The notes under the pieces are model-generated. The model saw only the letters and a list, made by a program, of their open reading frames with translations, was not told the DNA's origin and made no database searches. The position numbers and the translations under genes are program-made. DNA of 63,998 nt from a virus, in IMG/VR virus record IMGVR_UViG_3300033134_000083, positions 1 to 63,998 of that record; one strand, given 5' to 3'. Below, piece by piece: positions 56,340-63,998 of the stretch. How positions within the stretch are numbered: position 1 is the stretch's first letter; each line of letters begins with the position of its first letter.

Positions 56340-57628
56340 TATTCCTCCCGCTGACGGCGCAGCCGGGCAGTTAGCTGCTGGATTTCCGTAGCTAGCCTGC
56401 CGTTCTGTTCCCGCAACCGCCGATTCTCGGCCAGGATGCCACTCAGGTAGTCAGCTACCTGGTCGGGTGTAATACGCTCGGCAGCTTCTACAACTTCTAC
56501 GACGGGCGTGGTCGGCGCTGGGACCGGCGTGGGGGCGGGCTTGACCCGTGTTGCATGCTTGGCTGCGGCCTCGGTGTGCAGCGCCTCGGCAGCGCTCAGC
56601 GCTGCTTCGTACGCTTCGGTGCCGAAGGTAAGCGCATGCGACTTAGTCAGGTGCAGCCGCATGGGTTCCGCAGCAGCTTTGTCGCCACTGTAGAGCTTGC
56701 GGGGGCAAAACGGGCACGGCCAGTCCCGGTACGAACTGTACGGGTGCGCCGCGTCTTCGTGGCGTGACCGAAGGTAAAAGTGGCTGAACGGCTTTCCGCA
56801 TTCCGGTTCCCGGCAAGTGCACTCCTCCTCCGCGCTGCTAACCGCGGGCGCTTTTACCTCCGCTGCTGGTGCCGGACCCAAATGGTAAAGCCCACTCCAG
56901 TGGTAAATTAGGTTACCGTCTACCATGTTCTGCAGATAATGCATCGTGTTCTGGTAGCTGGCCGGGTAACTATCAGCAACTATGTAGTCGTGGAGCTGCT
57001 GGCCAGTGGCTGAACCCAGCGCTTCTAGCGCTTTGGTAATCCAGTCTTCGGCGCTGCGGTGCACTAGGAACACATGGCGAGAACGCCACCGGGAGCTTTC
57101 CATCTCCTGACCGCATATGCCACCGTCCACCGGGTAAGTGCATATTAGCTTGTACTGCACTGGTTCCGGAACGCGGTCTTCGCCAGCTTCGGCAGCAGTA
57201 ACCTTAACCGTAGTGGCAGGTGGTTCGGCTGGTTTCAAAGTGGGCTTAACTTCGCTGAACTCGCCTCGCACCCACCACAGCGACGGTACGCTACGGTTGC
57301 CCTGAGTGATGCAAATCAAGTTTCCGCTGGTGCGCAGGTAGCGGTTCAGGTCACGCTTGGCATGCTTGACTGCCTGGTCGTCGTTGTTAGCCATCCACGC
57401 CCAGATGTCTTCGATGATGGGGTTGACCCAGCCACGCCAATGCCAGCCAGGGATGCCGTCATGTTCGGCAGGCTGCGGATTCTTATCTACTGCTGCCCGC
57501 TGTAGCACAGCACGGTGCACAGCGTACGCAGCTAGCGTCATGCTCTCTGGCTTAGACAGGTCCGGTACGTCGTCGCTGGCTATTTCGGTAAGGTCGCGTC
57601 CCCCTACCTTTACTCGCATGTCGGCCAT
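56339..57628 (-). CDS. Multidomain zinc-finger protein, 429 aa
   Basis: An N-terminal winged-helix-like part (WVNPIIEDIWAWMANNDDQA, YLRTSGNLICITQG) and a second one (ALGSATGQQLHDYIV, NTMHYLQNMVDGNLIYHW) are joined by CxxC-bearing fingers (CREPECGKPF...H, CPFCPRKLY...H), then a Pro-rich linker and a C-terminal coiled coil. The layout suggests a DNA-binding regulator. GGTAAACAAGTAA, shared with the 63455 gene, lies upstream (57655-57643). Confidence 0.55.
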   Translation of the reverse strand: MADMRVKVGGRDLTEIASDDVPDLSKPESMTLAAYAVHRAVLQRAAVDKNPQPAEHDGIPGWHWRGWVNPIIEDIWAWMANNDDQAVKHAKRDLNRYLRTSGNLICITQGNRSVPSLWWVRGEFSEVKPTLKPAEPPATTVKVTAAEAGEDRVPEPVQYKLICTYPVDGGICGQEMESSRWRSRHVFLVHRSAEDWITKALEALGSATGQQLHDYIVADSYPASYQNTMHYLQNMVDGNLIYHWSGLYHLGPAPAAEVKAPAVSSAEEECTCREPECGKPFSHFYLRSRHEDAAHPYSSYRDWPCPFCPRKLYSGDKAAAEPMRLHLTKSHALTFGTEAYEAALSAAEALHTEAAAKHATRVKPAPTPVPAPTTPVVEVVEAAERITPDQVADYLSGILAENRRLREQNGRLATEIQQLTARLRRQREE

Positions 57629-57677
57629 GCTGCCTGCTTTCCCTAGTTCCCGTTACTTGTTTACCCAATATACACGC

Positions 57678-58235
57678 CTAAAGCCACTGAACCGCGTTAA
57701 TCGCCGCAGCGATGGGTTCGTCTTTGGCCGCAGCTAGCTGAAGCAGTGTTTGAGCTGGTGCCGACAGCCCGTCTAGACCGCTGCCCGCTGGCGACTTGGG
57801 GTCGTGCAGCCGTTCCACTAGCTCGTCAGTAGTAGCGCACTGGTGCACCGTGAAACGGTCCTTCTCGGTGTCTACTATTTCCTCCGGCTCCAAGTCGTCC
57901 AAGTCACCCGGTTTACACGCTGCGCACGGTTCCGCATCGTCATCTAGGGTGGCATTATGCACGGGAATCAAGCCGTTGTGGCAGCGACTTTCGTGTTTGT
58001 GATACACCACCGAGCGTCCCACCACTTGCAGTACGTAACCCCGTGGCCCAACCGGCACCAGCGGTGACGTTGCTTCCCCCGCGTCGTCCCGCTTCACTTC
58101 CCAGTCCCGGTAAACAGTCATTTCAATCCACCGGGGCCGGTATGGTGTTTCAGTGCTATGCTCAGCAAGCAAAACACCATAAAAGCCCCGCCGCCCTAGT
58201 GCGCCACGGATGAGGTGTTCACGAACATCATTCAC
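57678..58235 (-). CDS. Hypothetical protein, 185 aa
   Basis: Beta-rich N-terminal half (YGVLLAEHSTETPYRPRWIE, YVLQVVGRSVVYH), a CAAC pair in the middle, then acidic and helical. First minus-strand gene from the divergent region 58236-58365. Confidence 0.55.
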   Translation of the reverse strand: MNDVREHLIRGALGRRGFYGVLLAEHSTETPYRPRWIEMTVYRDWEVKRDDAGEATSPLVPVGPRGYVLQVVGRSVVYHKHESRCHNGLIPVHNATLDDDAEPCAACKPGDLDDLEPEEIVDTEKDRFTVHQCATTDELVERLHDPKSPAGSGLDGLSAPAQTLLQLAAAKDEPIAAAINAVQWL

Positions 58236-58365
58236 TTCGTCCCCTTCCCAACTGCTCGCTTCCCTGGCGCTACGTTAAGCTTACCCGCTTCTTCGAGTAG
58301 CCCAAGGTGCACGCGATAGCCAGTAATGAGGCGGCTGCCCGGAAAAAGGCGGGTAAACTTAGTAC
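58236..58365. promoter_or_regulatory. Divergent intergenic region
   Basis: 130 nt between diverging genes. It contains GTTAAGCTTACC (58272-58283) and GGGTAAACTTAGTAC (58351-58365). TAAACT lies 7 nt before the plus-strand ATG, so that mRNA may be nearly leaderless. No standard -35 box was seen. Confidence 0.35.
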
Positions 58366-59061
58366 ATGGATAACACGAATGGAAACGCAAAAATTTCCCG
58401 TAGTCACCTTGAGAAAGCGCTATGGGAAATGACTGGCTGGCAGGGCGACCAGGTAGTTATTGACGGTATTCTGCTAATTCACGACGCTATCGTCGCTTCG
58501 GACGCTGAGAGCTTGGCTAAGTCCCCGGAGTCGTTCCGCGAAGGCTACTACCACTCGCTGGTCACCATGGCCGAAGCTGTGCTGGACACGGGTGGACGAA
58601 TGCGGCTGGTGCCACCGGAAGCAGAACCAGTGCTGAGGGCTGGCGACGTGGACGCTTTGGCTGCCGCCATCCTAGCTAAACTTCCGGTAGCGGCCGAGCG
58701 GGCCGACGATGAGCGGTTGCTCGCCAACCCGGACTTGCTGGAAAGCCTGGAGCAGATGCACCAGGCCGACGTGGGACCGGAGGTGATTCCGGCCCGCGAG
58801 GAAGTAGAAGTAGAAGTAGTAGCCCCTCCTGCTGCTGACGCAGTTGTCCCTGGGTTGAGTGAAGCCGAAGTAGCGAAGTTCATGGCTACGCTAACCGAAC
58901 AGGACGAGTTCACCGGCGATATCAAGTGCACTACCTGCAGCGCTCGTGAAGGGCATGATGTATACAAGCCATACACAGACTTCTACCGCGACAGCAAGGG
59001 GGCGCACGGCAGAAAATCGCGCTGCAAGACCTGCGAACAGAAGCGCAAGCGTGGAGAGTAA
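58366..59061 (+). CDS. Hypothetical protein with C-terminal zinc finger, 231 aa
   Basis: N-terminal helical part (SHLEKALWEMTGWQGDQVVI), an acidic/Val-rich linker (REEVEVEVVAPPA) and a C-terminal CTTCSAREGH...CKTCEQKRKR module like those in phage DNA-metabolism proteins (similar to the zinc segment of HNH/VRR proteins). First gene of a rightward unit. Confidence 0.55.
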   Translation: MDNTNGNAKISRSHLEKALWEMTGWQGDQVVIDGILLIHDAIVASDAESLAKSPESFREGYYHSLVTMAEAVLDTGGRMRLVPPEAEPVLRAGDVDALAAAILAKLPVAAERADDERLLANPDLLESLEQMHQADVGPEVIPAREEVEVEVVAPPAADAVVPGLSEAEVAKFMATLTEQDEFTGDIKCTTCSAREGHDVYKPYTDFYRDSKGAHGRKSRCKTCEQKRKRGE

Positions 59062-59070
59062 TTAAAAAGC

Positions 59071-59125
59071 TAGCCAGGGGCCCAGAGGGTTAGCGGAAGT
59101 CAATGAACTCGGCGGCCCCTGGCTA
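59071..59125 (+). promoter_or_regulatory. Long-loop hairpin in a leader
   Basis: TAGCCAGGGGCC (59071-59082) pairs with GGCCCCTGGCTA (59114-59125) around 31 nt, between two plus-strand genes and just before the 59147 ribosome site. Terminator or translational control is possible. Confidence 0.4.
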
Positions 59126-59146
59126 CACCAAAAAGGGGAAACACAA

Positions 59147-59689
59147 ATGGGAATATCTCAAGCTCAACTCGGCTGGATGGCTGCTGTTCTCGACCTTAAA
59201 GGAATGTGTATAAGAAAGAGAAACAAAACCCGAGCCACTCCGCAACTCGTCCTCGTTGTCGAATCACGCGAGCATGCAGTTATCCGTAAGCTAGCTGAAA
59301 TGACCGGCAGCAATCCGGAAGCTAAACGCCCCGCTGATATAAAGGAATGGATGCGGCGTGGTTGCGTGGAGCACTGCCCGCAACCCCACCAACATGTCCA
59401 CGACGAAAAGTGGAGTATGCCGCTCACGTCCCGGTGGACAGTAACCGGTGTAGTCGCTGGCATTGTGCTTTACAACTTGGCACCATACTTTGTCAGCGAC
59501 AAGCCTTACGCAGCTTTCGCCGAGGAGGCGCTGCGTAACGCGGTGCTGACCGGTCAAGGTTCCGGTGCCAGCAAAGCGGCGATAGCCCGGCTGGTTACAC
59601 TGGGCTGGGATTTGCCGCCGGAGCTAGCCAGCGACTTGCTAGAGCTAGCTGCACTAGCTGCTGGCGTGGAAAAAGCCAAAAGCGCATAA
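59147..59689 (+). CDS. Conserved phage protein, possibly LAGLIDADG-like fold, 180 aa
   Basis: The opening QLGWMAAVLDLKGMCIRKRN aligns loosely with the helix-strand start of LAGLIDADG proteins, and LVLVVESREHAVIRKLAEMT follows in the expected order, but the acidic catalytic residue is not at its usual place. WSMPLTSRWTVTG and a helical end follow. Possibly a non-nuclease descendant; function unknown. Confidence 0.5.
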   Translation: MGISQAQLGWMAAVLDLKGMCIRKRNKTRATPQLVLVVESREHAVIRKLAEMTGSNPEAKRPADIKEWMRRGCVEHCPQPHQHVHDEKWSMPLTSRWTVTGVVAGIVLYNLAPYFVSDKPYAAFAEEALRNAVLTGQGSGASKAAIARLVTLGWDLPPELASDLLELAALAAGVEKAKSA

Positions 59690-59697
59690 GTAGCGGC

Positions 59698-59770
59698 GGG
59701 GTGTTAGCACAATGGTTAATGCAGCGTCCTTTTAAGTCGTGGATTCCGGGTTCGAATCCCGGGCACCCCA
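59698..59770 (+). tRNA. tRNA-Lys (UUU)
   Basis: Acceptor GGGGTGT/GCACCCC, D-arm GCA...TGC, loop CTTTTAA (anticodon TTT), T-arm CCGGG-TTCGAAT-CCCGG, discriminator A. The anticodon stem GCGTC/GTCGT has one T-T mismatch. CCA is completed only by chance flanking sequence. Confidence 0.85.
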
Positions 59771-59785
59771 CCAAAAGGAGTGACC

Positions 59786-60052
59786 GTGCCTTCCGATGAA
59801 ACTAACGACCGGGGCGAGCTAACGTTCGCGGAGCAAACCCGGTTGCTGAACACACTACCCGGCAGTGAGCACCTAGAACCCGAAGTGCACCAGTACTGCT
59901 CCGAGCATGACCAGCCGCTGGATTGGTGTTTTCACCGGGCCACACCGCACGACGACCCGTGGTATGACGCACCTCCCGGCCCTCCGGTGCTTCCGGAGAT
60001 TATGGCAGCGTGGGCTCAGCGTAAGAAGCGGATGAAGGAGCCTTTGGAATGA
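59786..60052 (+). CDS. Hypothetical protein, 88 aa
   Basis: The GTG at 59786 lies 5 nt after AAAGGAG (a GTG at 59780 is also possible). It is acidic with CSEHDQPLDWCFHRATP, perhaps a metal site. Starts 15 nt after the tRNA-Lys. Confidence 0.5.
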   Translation: MPSDETNDRGELTFAEQTRLLNTLPGSEHLEPEVHQYCSEHDQPLDWCFHRATPHDDPWYDAPPGPPVLPEIMAAWAQRKKRMKEPLE

Positions 60053-60324
60053 AGCCCGAGGACATTCATCCCGAGCTGAAGGAGATTCTGGACCGCCGAG
60101 CCGGAAAGGTGCATTCGTCCACGGGTTCAGTTATGTCAACGTTGGCTGAAATACTTACCCGATACGAAGAGCTGCGGCAAAAGCCGCGCCCACGTCGGTT
60201 CTGCCCTCGCTGCGGAGTCACGCGCGCTATCGGGGACGAGCATGCGTGTAAGCCTGAGGCTGTTGCTTCCTGGCAGCAGCGGCTCGCAGAATGGGCGGAG
60301 CTAGAACGAAGGGAACTGAAGTGA
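60049..60324 (+). CDS. Small protein with zinc ribbon, 91 aa
   Basis: ATGA overlap at both ends. Helical N-terminus, then CPRCGVTRAIGDEHAC and a helical end. Precedes the ERF recombinase. Confidence 0.5.
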   Translation: MKPEDIHPELKEILDRRAGKVHSSTGSVMSTLAEILTRYEELRQKPRPRRFCPRCGVTRAIGDEHACKPEAVASWQQRLAEWAELERRELK

Positions 60325-61076
60325 ACGACGAAGCGGTTCGTAAGCACGTAGCTGCCCAGAACCCTGACGAAAGCCAAAAGCAAAGCGGCAGTAAGCCAAC
60401 CGTGGTCGAAGCTCTGAACAGCGTCAAGAGTGCTATAGGGGCGGTCGGAAAGTCGGAACGTAACGCGCAGCAAGGGTATAACTTCCGTGGTGTGGACGCG
60501 GTGGTGAACGCCGCAGCACCGCTGCTGAACAAGCACGGCATCGTCATCATGCCGATGCTCAAGCAGGTGCACTACGACACGGTAGCGGTGGGCAGGAACC
60601 AGACCCCGATGGCTCATGCCCGAGTGCAGGTGGTGTACCGGTTCTACGGTCCGGGCGGTGACTGGATTGACGCCGAGGTGCCGGGCGAGTCCATGGATAG
60701 CGGCGACAAAGCCACACCCAAAGCTATGAGCGTGGCGTACCGAATAGCACTACTGCAAGCCTTGAACCTACCCACCGATGAACGCGACCCCGACGAGGAC
60801 AGCTATGAACGCTCAGCGGAGCCGGAAGTGGTGCTGGCGTCACGGGAGCAACTCGTGGAGTTGCGTACGCTGCTAACTGGCTTGGGTCACACCGACCGGG
60901 CTGAATGCCTGGACATAGCGGAACAGCTAGTCGGCCACAAGCTGGCTGACAACCCAGGGAACCTTACTGCCGATGAGATAGGCGGCATCAACGCTGCGCT
61001 CAAGCGCCTTAACGGCGAGTCGGAGAAGCTGGATGAACTACTGGGTGTGGAATCTGGCGGCGTCGGTTATGAGTAA
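60321..61076 (+). CDS. ERF-family single-strand annealing protein
   Basis: 251 aa from the GTG at 60321, overlapping the previous TGA. GYNFRGVDAVVNAAAPLLNK, HARVQVVYRFYG and PGESMDSGDKATPKAMSVAY then RIALLQALNLPT are hallmarks of the ERF recombinase family (GxxFR, DKA...A.S.AyK). It promotes annealing of complementary single strands in phage recombination and repair. The C-terminal 80 residues form a helical accessory part. Confidence 0.85.
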   Translation: MNDEAVRKHVAAQNPDESQKQSGSKPTVVEALNSVKSAIGAVGKSERNAQQGYNFRGVDAVVNAAAPLLNKHGIVIMPMLKQVHYDTVAVGRNQTPMAHARVQVVYRFYGPGGDWIDAEVPGESMDSGDKATPKAMSVAYRIALLQALNLPTDERDPDEDSYERSAEPEVVLASREQLVELRTLLTGLGHTDRAECLDIAEQLVGHKLADNPGNLTADEIGGINAALKRLNGESEKLDELLGVESGGVGYE

Positions 61077-61296
61077 CTTGTATGACCGTGGTTTCCGGCT
61101 CACTATGGTGTGTCTCGTAGCGTATTTCGTATTGGTGGCCAATTTTCTTAGCTCAGAAACTCCATGGGCGCTGCAAGCACTAGTTATGCTCGGCGCGTGC
61201 AACATTTACTGGATGGGTATGCGGATAACCCTGTGCTGGGTGCTGCTTAATGAGCAAAACTGGCCAGCAGCACCAGCTCGGGAACGTATACTATAA
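61069..61296 (+). CDS. Small membrane protein, 75 aa
   Basis: The ATG at 61069 overlaps the ERF stop. Two hydrophobic helices (FRLTMVCLVAYFVLVANFL; LQALVMLGACNIYWMGM). Confidence 0.5.
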   Translation: MSNLYDRGFRLTMVCLVAYFVLVANFLSSETPWALQALVMLGACNIYWMGMRITLCWVLLNEQNWPAAPARERIL

Positions 61297-61363
61297 CTAA
61301 GACGGCCCCAACCCGGAGTCATGGAAACAAAAGAGGAGACATGGCTATTCCGAAAGGAAAGCT

Positions 61364-61789
61364 ATGTCGACTACGAGGTCGCCACGTTCACCCCGTTGGG
61401 ATCTGCTGGGGCACTATCAGGTCCGCATCAACGATGAGCTGTTTATCAACCGCTGGCGCTTTTTGCAGAACCCGCTATTCGCAGTTCTGCTAACGCGCAT
61501 ACACGGAAAGGATACTGAAAGGGACCCTCATAACCATTCCCGGCCGTTCGTTACTATCGCGCTTACGGGCGCTTATGCCGAGCGTGTATGGCCGAACCCA
61601 CGTAACCGGGAACACAGTTACCTGCGGAAGCATTACCGGTTCGTGCCGGTGCTAGTACGCCAGAACGAAGCACACCAGATAGTTCACATCGTGGGCAAGC
61701 TACGTACTTTGGTATTGGCGGGGCGCCACCACGGAACGTTTTACTTCTGGACTTTGCAGGGACCGGTAGACATGAGGGACTACCACTAG
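61364..61789 (+). CDS. Cupin-like conserved phage protein, 141 aa
   Basis: DPHNHSRPFVTIALTGAYAE and a second H-rich strand (AHQIVHIVGKLRTLVLAGRH) match the two cupin motifs with HxH and GxY. Function in phages unknown. Start ATG 61364 after AAGGAAAGCT. Confidence 0.6.
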   Translation: MSTTRSPRSPRWDLLGHYQVRINDELFINRWRFLQNPLFAVLLTRIHGKDTERDPHNHSRPFVTIALTGAYAERVWPNPRNREHSYLRKHYRFVPVLVRQNEAHQIVHIVGKLRTLVLAGRHHGTFYFWTLQGPVDMRDYH

Positions 61790-61800
61790 GGAAGCAATTA

Positions 61801-61834
61801 GCAGGGCCCCGGAACCCAGAGTTCCGGGGCCTGC
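61801..61834. terminator. Bidirectional hairpin between convergent genes
   Basis: GCAGGGCCCCGGAAC (61801-61815) pairs with GTTCCGGGGCCTGC (61821-61834) with one bulge, 11 nt after the cupin-like stop and 4 nt after the stop of the minus-strand gene. Confidence 0.75.
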
Positions 61835-61837
61835 TGC

Positions 61838-62503
61838 TTACGGGGTGTTTTTCAGCCGGAGACGTTCTCTGGCTACAGCAACAGCAGCAGCTAGTCTCAT
61901 GCTGGCGTCATCCAGCCCAAGCTGGATGCCAATCTGCCGCTGAGTGTAACCTTCCTCCAGCATCTTCATGGTCCTGGTGATGAGGTCTTCCAGCGCGGCG
62001 TCGTTGCTGAACCGCATGTCGTCCCGCCCGGCTACTGTCGTAGCCATCTGAGCGCGATGCTGGTCGTTCTCCAGAATCATCCTTAGCTGCTCACCAACTG
62101 CTATTAGCTGGCCAGCCAGGCTACGTGCTTCTGTTATCCAGGCCCGTGCGTTTGTGTTCCTGGCTTCATCTACCGCATGCGCAAAAGCGTTACGGTAGTT
62201 AACTCCTTTCATTTCCGCCAGGAACGATTTGATACTGCGGGTGACTGTTTCACCTAGGTTTTCCAGTACTGGGTCGGTACGCCAGTCGATGGGTTCGGGC
62301 TCCGGCTTAAGGCTAAGTTTCCCAACCACCCGCTTGGGGCGGTTGGGAAACACCACGTCCAAGTCCTTGCTGACAGTGCCGTTGTCAGTATCCAAAGCCC
62401 TGACAATCTGCATGACGCTGTAGCCGTTTTTGTATAGCTTGAGCGCCGCATCTCTACGCCGGGCTATCTGTTCCGGCGTAGCACGTGGTCGGCGCTGGTT
62501 CAC
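61838..62503 (-). CDS. Double HTH DNA-binding protein, 221 aa
   Basis: The GTG at 62503 overlaps the ParB-like stop (GTGA). An N-terminal HTH (ALKLYKNGYSVMQIVRALDT, then NGTVSKDL) and a C-terminal one (MLEEGYTQRQIGIQLGLDDA) flank a helical middle. A regulator or a small-terminase-like protein is possible, but no large terminase is nearby. Confidence 0.55.
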   Translation of the reverse strand: MNQRRPRATPEQIARRRDAALKLYKNGYSVMQIVRALDTDNGTVSKDLDVVFPNRPKRVVGKLSLKPEPEPIDWRTDPVLENLGETVTRSIKSFLAEMKGVNYRNAFAHAVDEARNTNARAWITEARSLAGQLIAVGEQLRMILENDQHRAQMATTVAGRDDMRFSNDAALEDLITRTMKMLEEGYTQRQIGIQLGLDDASMRLAAAVAVARERLRLKNTP

Positions 62504-63315
62504 TGCAACTTGCCGGACTTCATGGCGCGGTTGTAGTCGTACAGAACCATGTCCCGGATGCCCCGCCACGACGGGCTGGTGGACGCCTTGTACGCCAGCC
62601 ACTGCGCTGCCGTCTTCTGGCTCAGCTTCTCCTTGAGCCGCTGCATGTTCAGCTGCGGATAGGTGGCCACGAGGTCACCGATAGCCCGCAGAATAGCAGC
62701 GTCAAAGCGCCGCCCTGCCATGTTGGACTCCTCCGGGATGGCGTAGGTGATTGAGTCCAGCGTTTTCCGCAGAAGCTCAGCACCAGCCTGCGGGCTAAGC
62801 GGCTTAGCCTGCGTGCCGTGAATGAGCCGCATCACGGTGCCTGCCGCCTTGATACCTCTGGCTGACTGGGCATCGGTGATGATGAGCCCCAGGGACTCGA
62901 TGACTCTCTCGGCTTCGACTTCGTGTGCGTCACCAGCGAGGACCCGCATACGCCATTCCTGCACCCGGTTGTGTGGGCGGCGCCCCTTGGCGATGCCAAG
63001 AGCGACCGCTGCTTCGTCACCCAGACCGTCCACGTCGGGCAGTAGTACTGCCCAGATTTCAGAGTCCGGGTCCCGCTGTTCCAGGCCCAGCTTGCGGTGC
63101 TGGCCTTCGGTAGCGACCAGTTTCCCGTCCGAGCGCTGCACCAGTGTAAGCACTTCGGCCAGCGCCCAATCCCACCGGGTAGCAATCCGGTCGACCTTAC
63201 TGGGGTCGATGGACCGCTGTACCCGCTGGTCCACGACAATGTCGCCGACTCTTACCAGCCCGATTGACCGTGGGTCGCTGGCCCCTCCTGGACCTTTTAT
63301 CCAGTCTGTTGCCAT
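62500..63315 (-). CDS. ParB-like N-terminal domain protein, 271 aa
   Basis: I chose the ATG at 63315 (MATDWIKGPGGASDPRSIGL) behind GGGAAGGGAAG. VGDIVVDQRVQRSIDPSKVD and LVATEGQHRKLGLEQR are the ParB/Srx domain core (GxHR variant: EGQHR). The rest is helical. Coupled with the HTH gene; may regulate or process DNA. Confidence 0.7.
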   Translation of the reverse strand: MATDWIKGPGGASDPRSIGLVRVGDIVVDQRVQRSIDPSKVDRIATRWDWALAEVLTLVQRSDGKLVATEGQHRKLGLEQRDPDSEIWAVLLPDVDGLGDEAAVALGIAKGRRPHNRVQEWRMRVLAGDAHEVEAERVIESLGLIITDAQSARGIKAAGTVMRLIHGTQAKPLSPQAGAELLRKTLDSITYAIPEESNMAGRRFDAAILRAIGDLVATYPQLNMQRLKEKLSQKTAAQWLAYKASTSPSWRGIRDMVLYDYNRAMKSGKLQ

Positions 63316-63454
63316 AGCAGTTTGCTTCCCTTCCCTTGGCAGTGAAACTGCTTTTGGATTCATACTATACAACGCGGATGCACCGAAACGCGCTTAGCCG
63401 CCAAAACGCTGAGGCGGACTAGTTCTTCCCTGGTAAACAAGTAAGCTTACTACC

Positions 63455-63625
63455 ATGCTAACCACTATGCTTTGTCACGTTTTGAGCGCAGGTAAGTCAC
63501 ACGACCCTCAGTTGCCCAAGTACCCACGCTGGCTACGGCACCGACTAGCCACCCGTCCCTGGGTACTCAACCGGGTTGAGTACAACGGCGAGTGGGCCAT
63601 CTGGGAGCCCCGCAGGCGGCCCTGA
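63455..63625 (+). CDS. Small basic protein, 56 aa
   Basis: ATG at 63455 (or 63467), TGA at 63623. It reads PKYPRWLRHRLATRPWVLNR, then EYNGEWAIWEPRRR. Upstream are GGTAAACAAGTAA (63432-63444) and the palindrome GTAAGCTTAC (63441-63450). The next 188 nt hold no gene I can support. Confidence 0.5.
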   Translation: MLTTMLCHVLSAGKSHDPQLPKYPRWLRHRLATRPWVLNRVEYNGEWAIWEPRRRP

Positions 63626-63813
63626 GTTCGCTCCTGAGCCCTCGGCGCTACGTAGCCCGGCTAGCTCCTAGGGCAACACTTCCTGAGCGCTCCTAGCGCT
63701 GCCAGAATCCCTTAGGGGATGCTGGCCAAGACGTGTCCTCCCGGTGGGTCGCAAGTTAAGGTTGGTTCCACACTCGGCGCGGTTCAGCGCCAGCCTTCGC
63801 GTGAGGGAGGTCG

Positions 63814-63873
63814 ATGAGCACTGCCGGTACTCACGCGGTTGGCTACCAGCGGTTATGGGCTGGGCCAGGCTAG
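63814..63873 (+). CDS. Possible 19-aa leader peptide
   Basis: The ATG at 63814 has GAGGGAGG five nt upstream, a stronger site than that of the overlapping 63855 gene. It ends in TAG at 63871 inside that gene. It may couple translation to the downstream start; function unproven. Confidence 0.35.
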   Translation: MSTAGTHAVGYQRLWAGPG

Positions 63874-63998
63874 ACGACGGCTTCTACGACCATCCTAAGG
63901 TCATTAGTCTTGTTCGCTTGGGTAAACTAGGTTGGTCGGCTCTAGGGCTCTGGACAGCTTGCCTCAGCTGGTCGTGCGTTCACCCAAGCCGACCCCTA
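63855..63998 (+). CDS. Partial replication-protein-like gene (N-terminus)
   Basis: ATG at 63855; the frame runs off the right edge after 48 codons. MGWARLDDGFYDHPKVISLV and LGWSALGLWTACLSWS match the conserved N-terminus of phage replication/HTH proteins that begin W-x-R/K-L-D-D-x-F-x-D-H-P-K. The rest lies outside the window. Confidence 0.6.
   Translation, partial: MGWARLDDGFYDHPKVISLVRLGKLGWSALGLWTACLSWSCVHPSRPL

Noticed and set aside
59147-59689. Active LAGLIDADG homing endonuclease
   Set aside because: Only a loose resemblance at the N-terminus; the acidic catalytic position is not evident and the gene is not inserted in another gene.
61321-61440. Short plus-strand frame METKEETWLFRK... 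ahead of the cupin-like gene
   Set aside because: It overlaps the cupin-like gene over most of its length and lacks independent support; the 61364 start has a ribosome site and a recognisable domain.
61838-62503. Small terminase subunit
   Set aside because: The HTH pair would allow it, but there is no large terminase, cos/pac signal or portal nearby; left as DNA-binding protein.

Overview
The window is about 64 kb of a tailed, siphovirus-like double-stranded DNA phage genome, or a prophage-sized phage region. It is densely packed, has about 55-58 % G+C, and has ATGA/GTGA start-stop overlaps throughout. The host is most likely an actinobacterium: there is a DUF397 (WRKSS...GNCVEV) protein, a possible DUF1707-type domain, a DUF1023-type hydrolase domain, a holin and small membrane protein of actinophage type, and GGAGG ribosome sites with many GTG/TTG starts. 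I see no terminase, DNA polymerase or integrase, so the window is only part of the genome.

Layout. (1) 1-6663, minus strand: an early-type arm of small proteins, several of them zinc-binding, with a class II glutamine-amidotransferase-like protein, a DUF932 protein and a C5 cytosine methyltransferase. Three copies of a conserved promoter-like element lie here and a fourth lies far away at 35961-35990. (2) 6846-20931, plus strand: portal with a long C-terminal extension, ParB-like protein, a giant MuF polyprotein, a second head protein, and a protease/scaffold fusion. The MuF protein and the next gene each carry an intein. (3) 21052-24232: major capsid protein and three small virion proteins, bounded by strong hairpins. 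(4) 24299-28330: a five-gene sugar cassette (three glycosyltransferase-like proteins, a methyltransferase, an NAD-dependent epimerase) inside the virion operon. (5) 28336-35159: connector, tail terminator, major tail protein, tail chaperones with a -1 frameshift, and an HK97 gp10-like protein. (6) 36059-47514: tape measure, pectate-lyase-like spike, LamG minor tail protein, receptor-binding-type proteins, and the lysis cassette. (7) 47444-58235, mostly minus: Nudix hydrolase, Cys-rich micropeptides, AAA+ ATPase, metallophosphoesterase, HNH-AP2 homing endonuclease, and two tRNAs. (8) 58366-61789, plus: tRNA-Lys, an ERF recombinase and a cupin-like protein. Then come two minus-strand DNA-binding or ParB-like genes, and at the right edge a plus-strand gene resembling phage replication proteins.

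The most striking feature is the pair of dual-coding inteins at 11421-12239 and 15848-16924. In each, the minus strand carries a long gene for a helix-turn-helix plus Vsr/PD-(D/E)XK-like endonuclease, nested almost exactly inside the intein. The antisense codons are in register with the sense codons, and the two nucleases are clearly related to each other. The sense motif DFHGD is, base for base, the complement of the nuclease active-site strand (V/I)AVEI in both elements. The second intein also lacks the usual C-terminal His-Asn.

Other features worth attention are minus-strand small-gene islands inside the plus-strand virion operon (including DUF397), noncanonical CTG/TTG and AUA/AUU-type starts behind GGAGG at a nearly fixed distance, intergenic repeat families, and a hairpin that holds the start codon of an HNH endonuclease gene.
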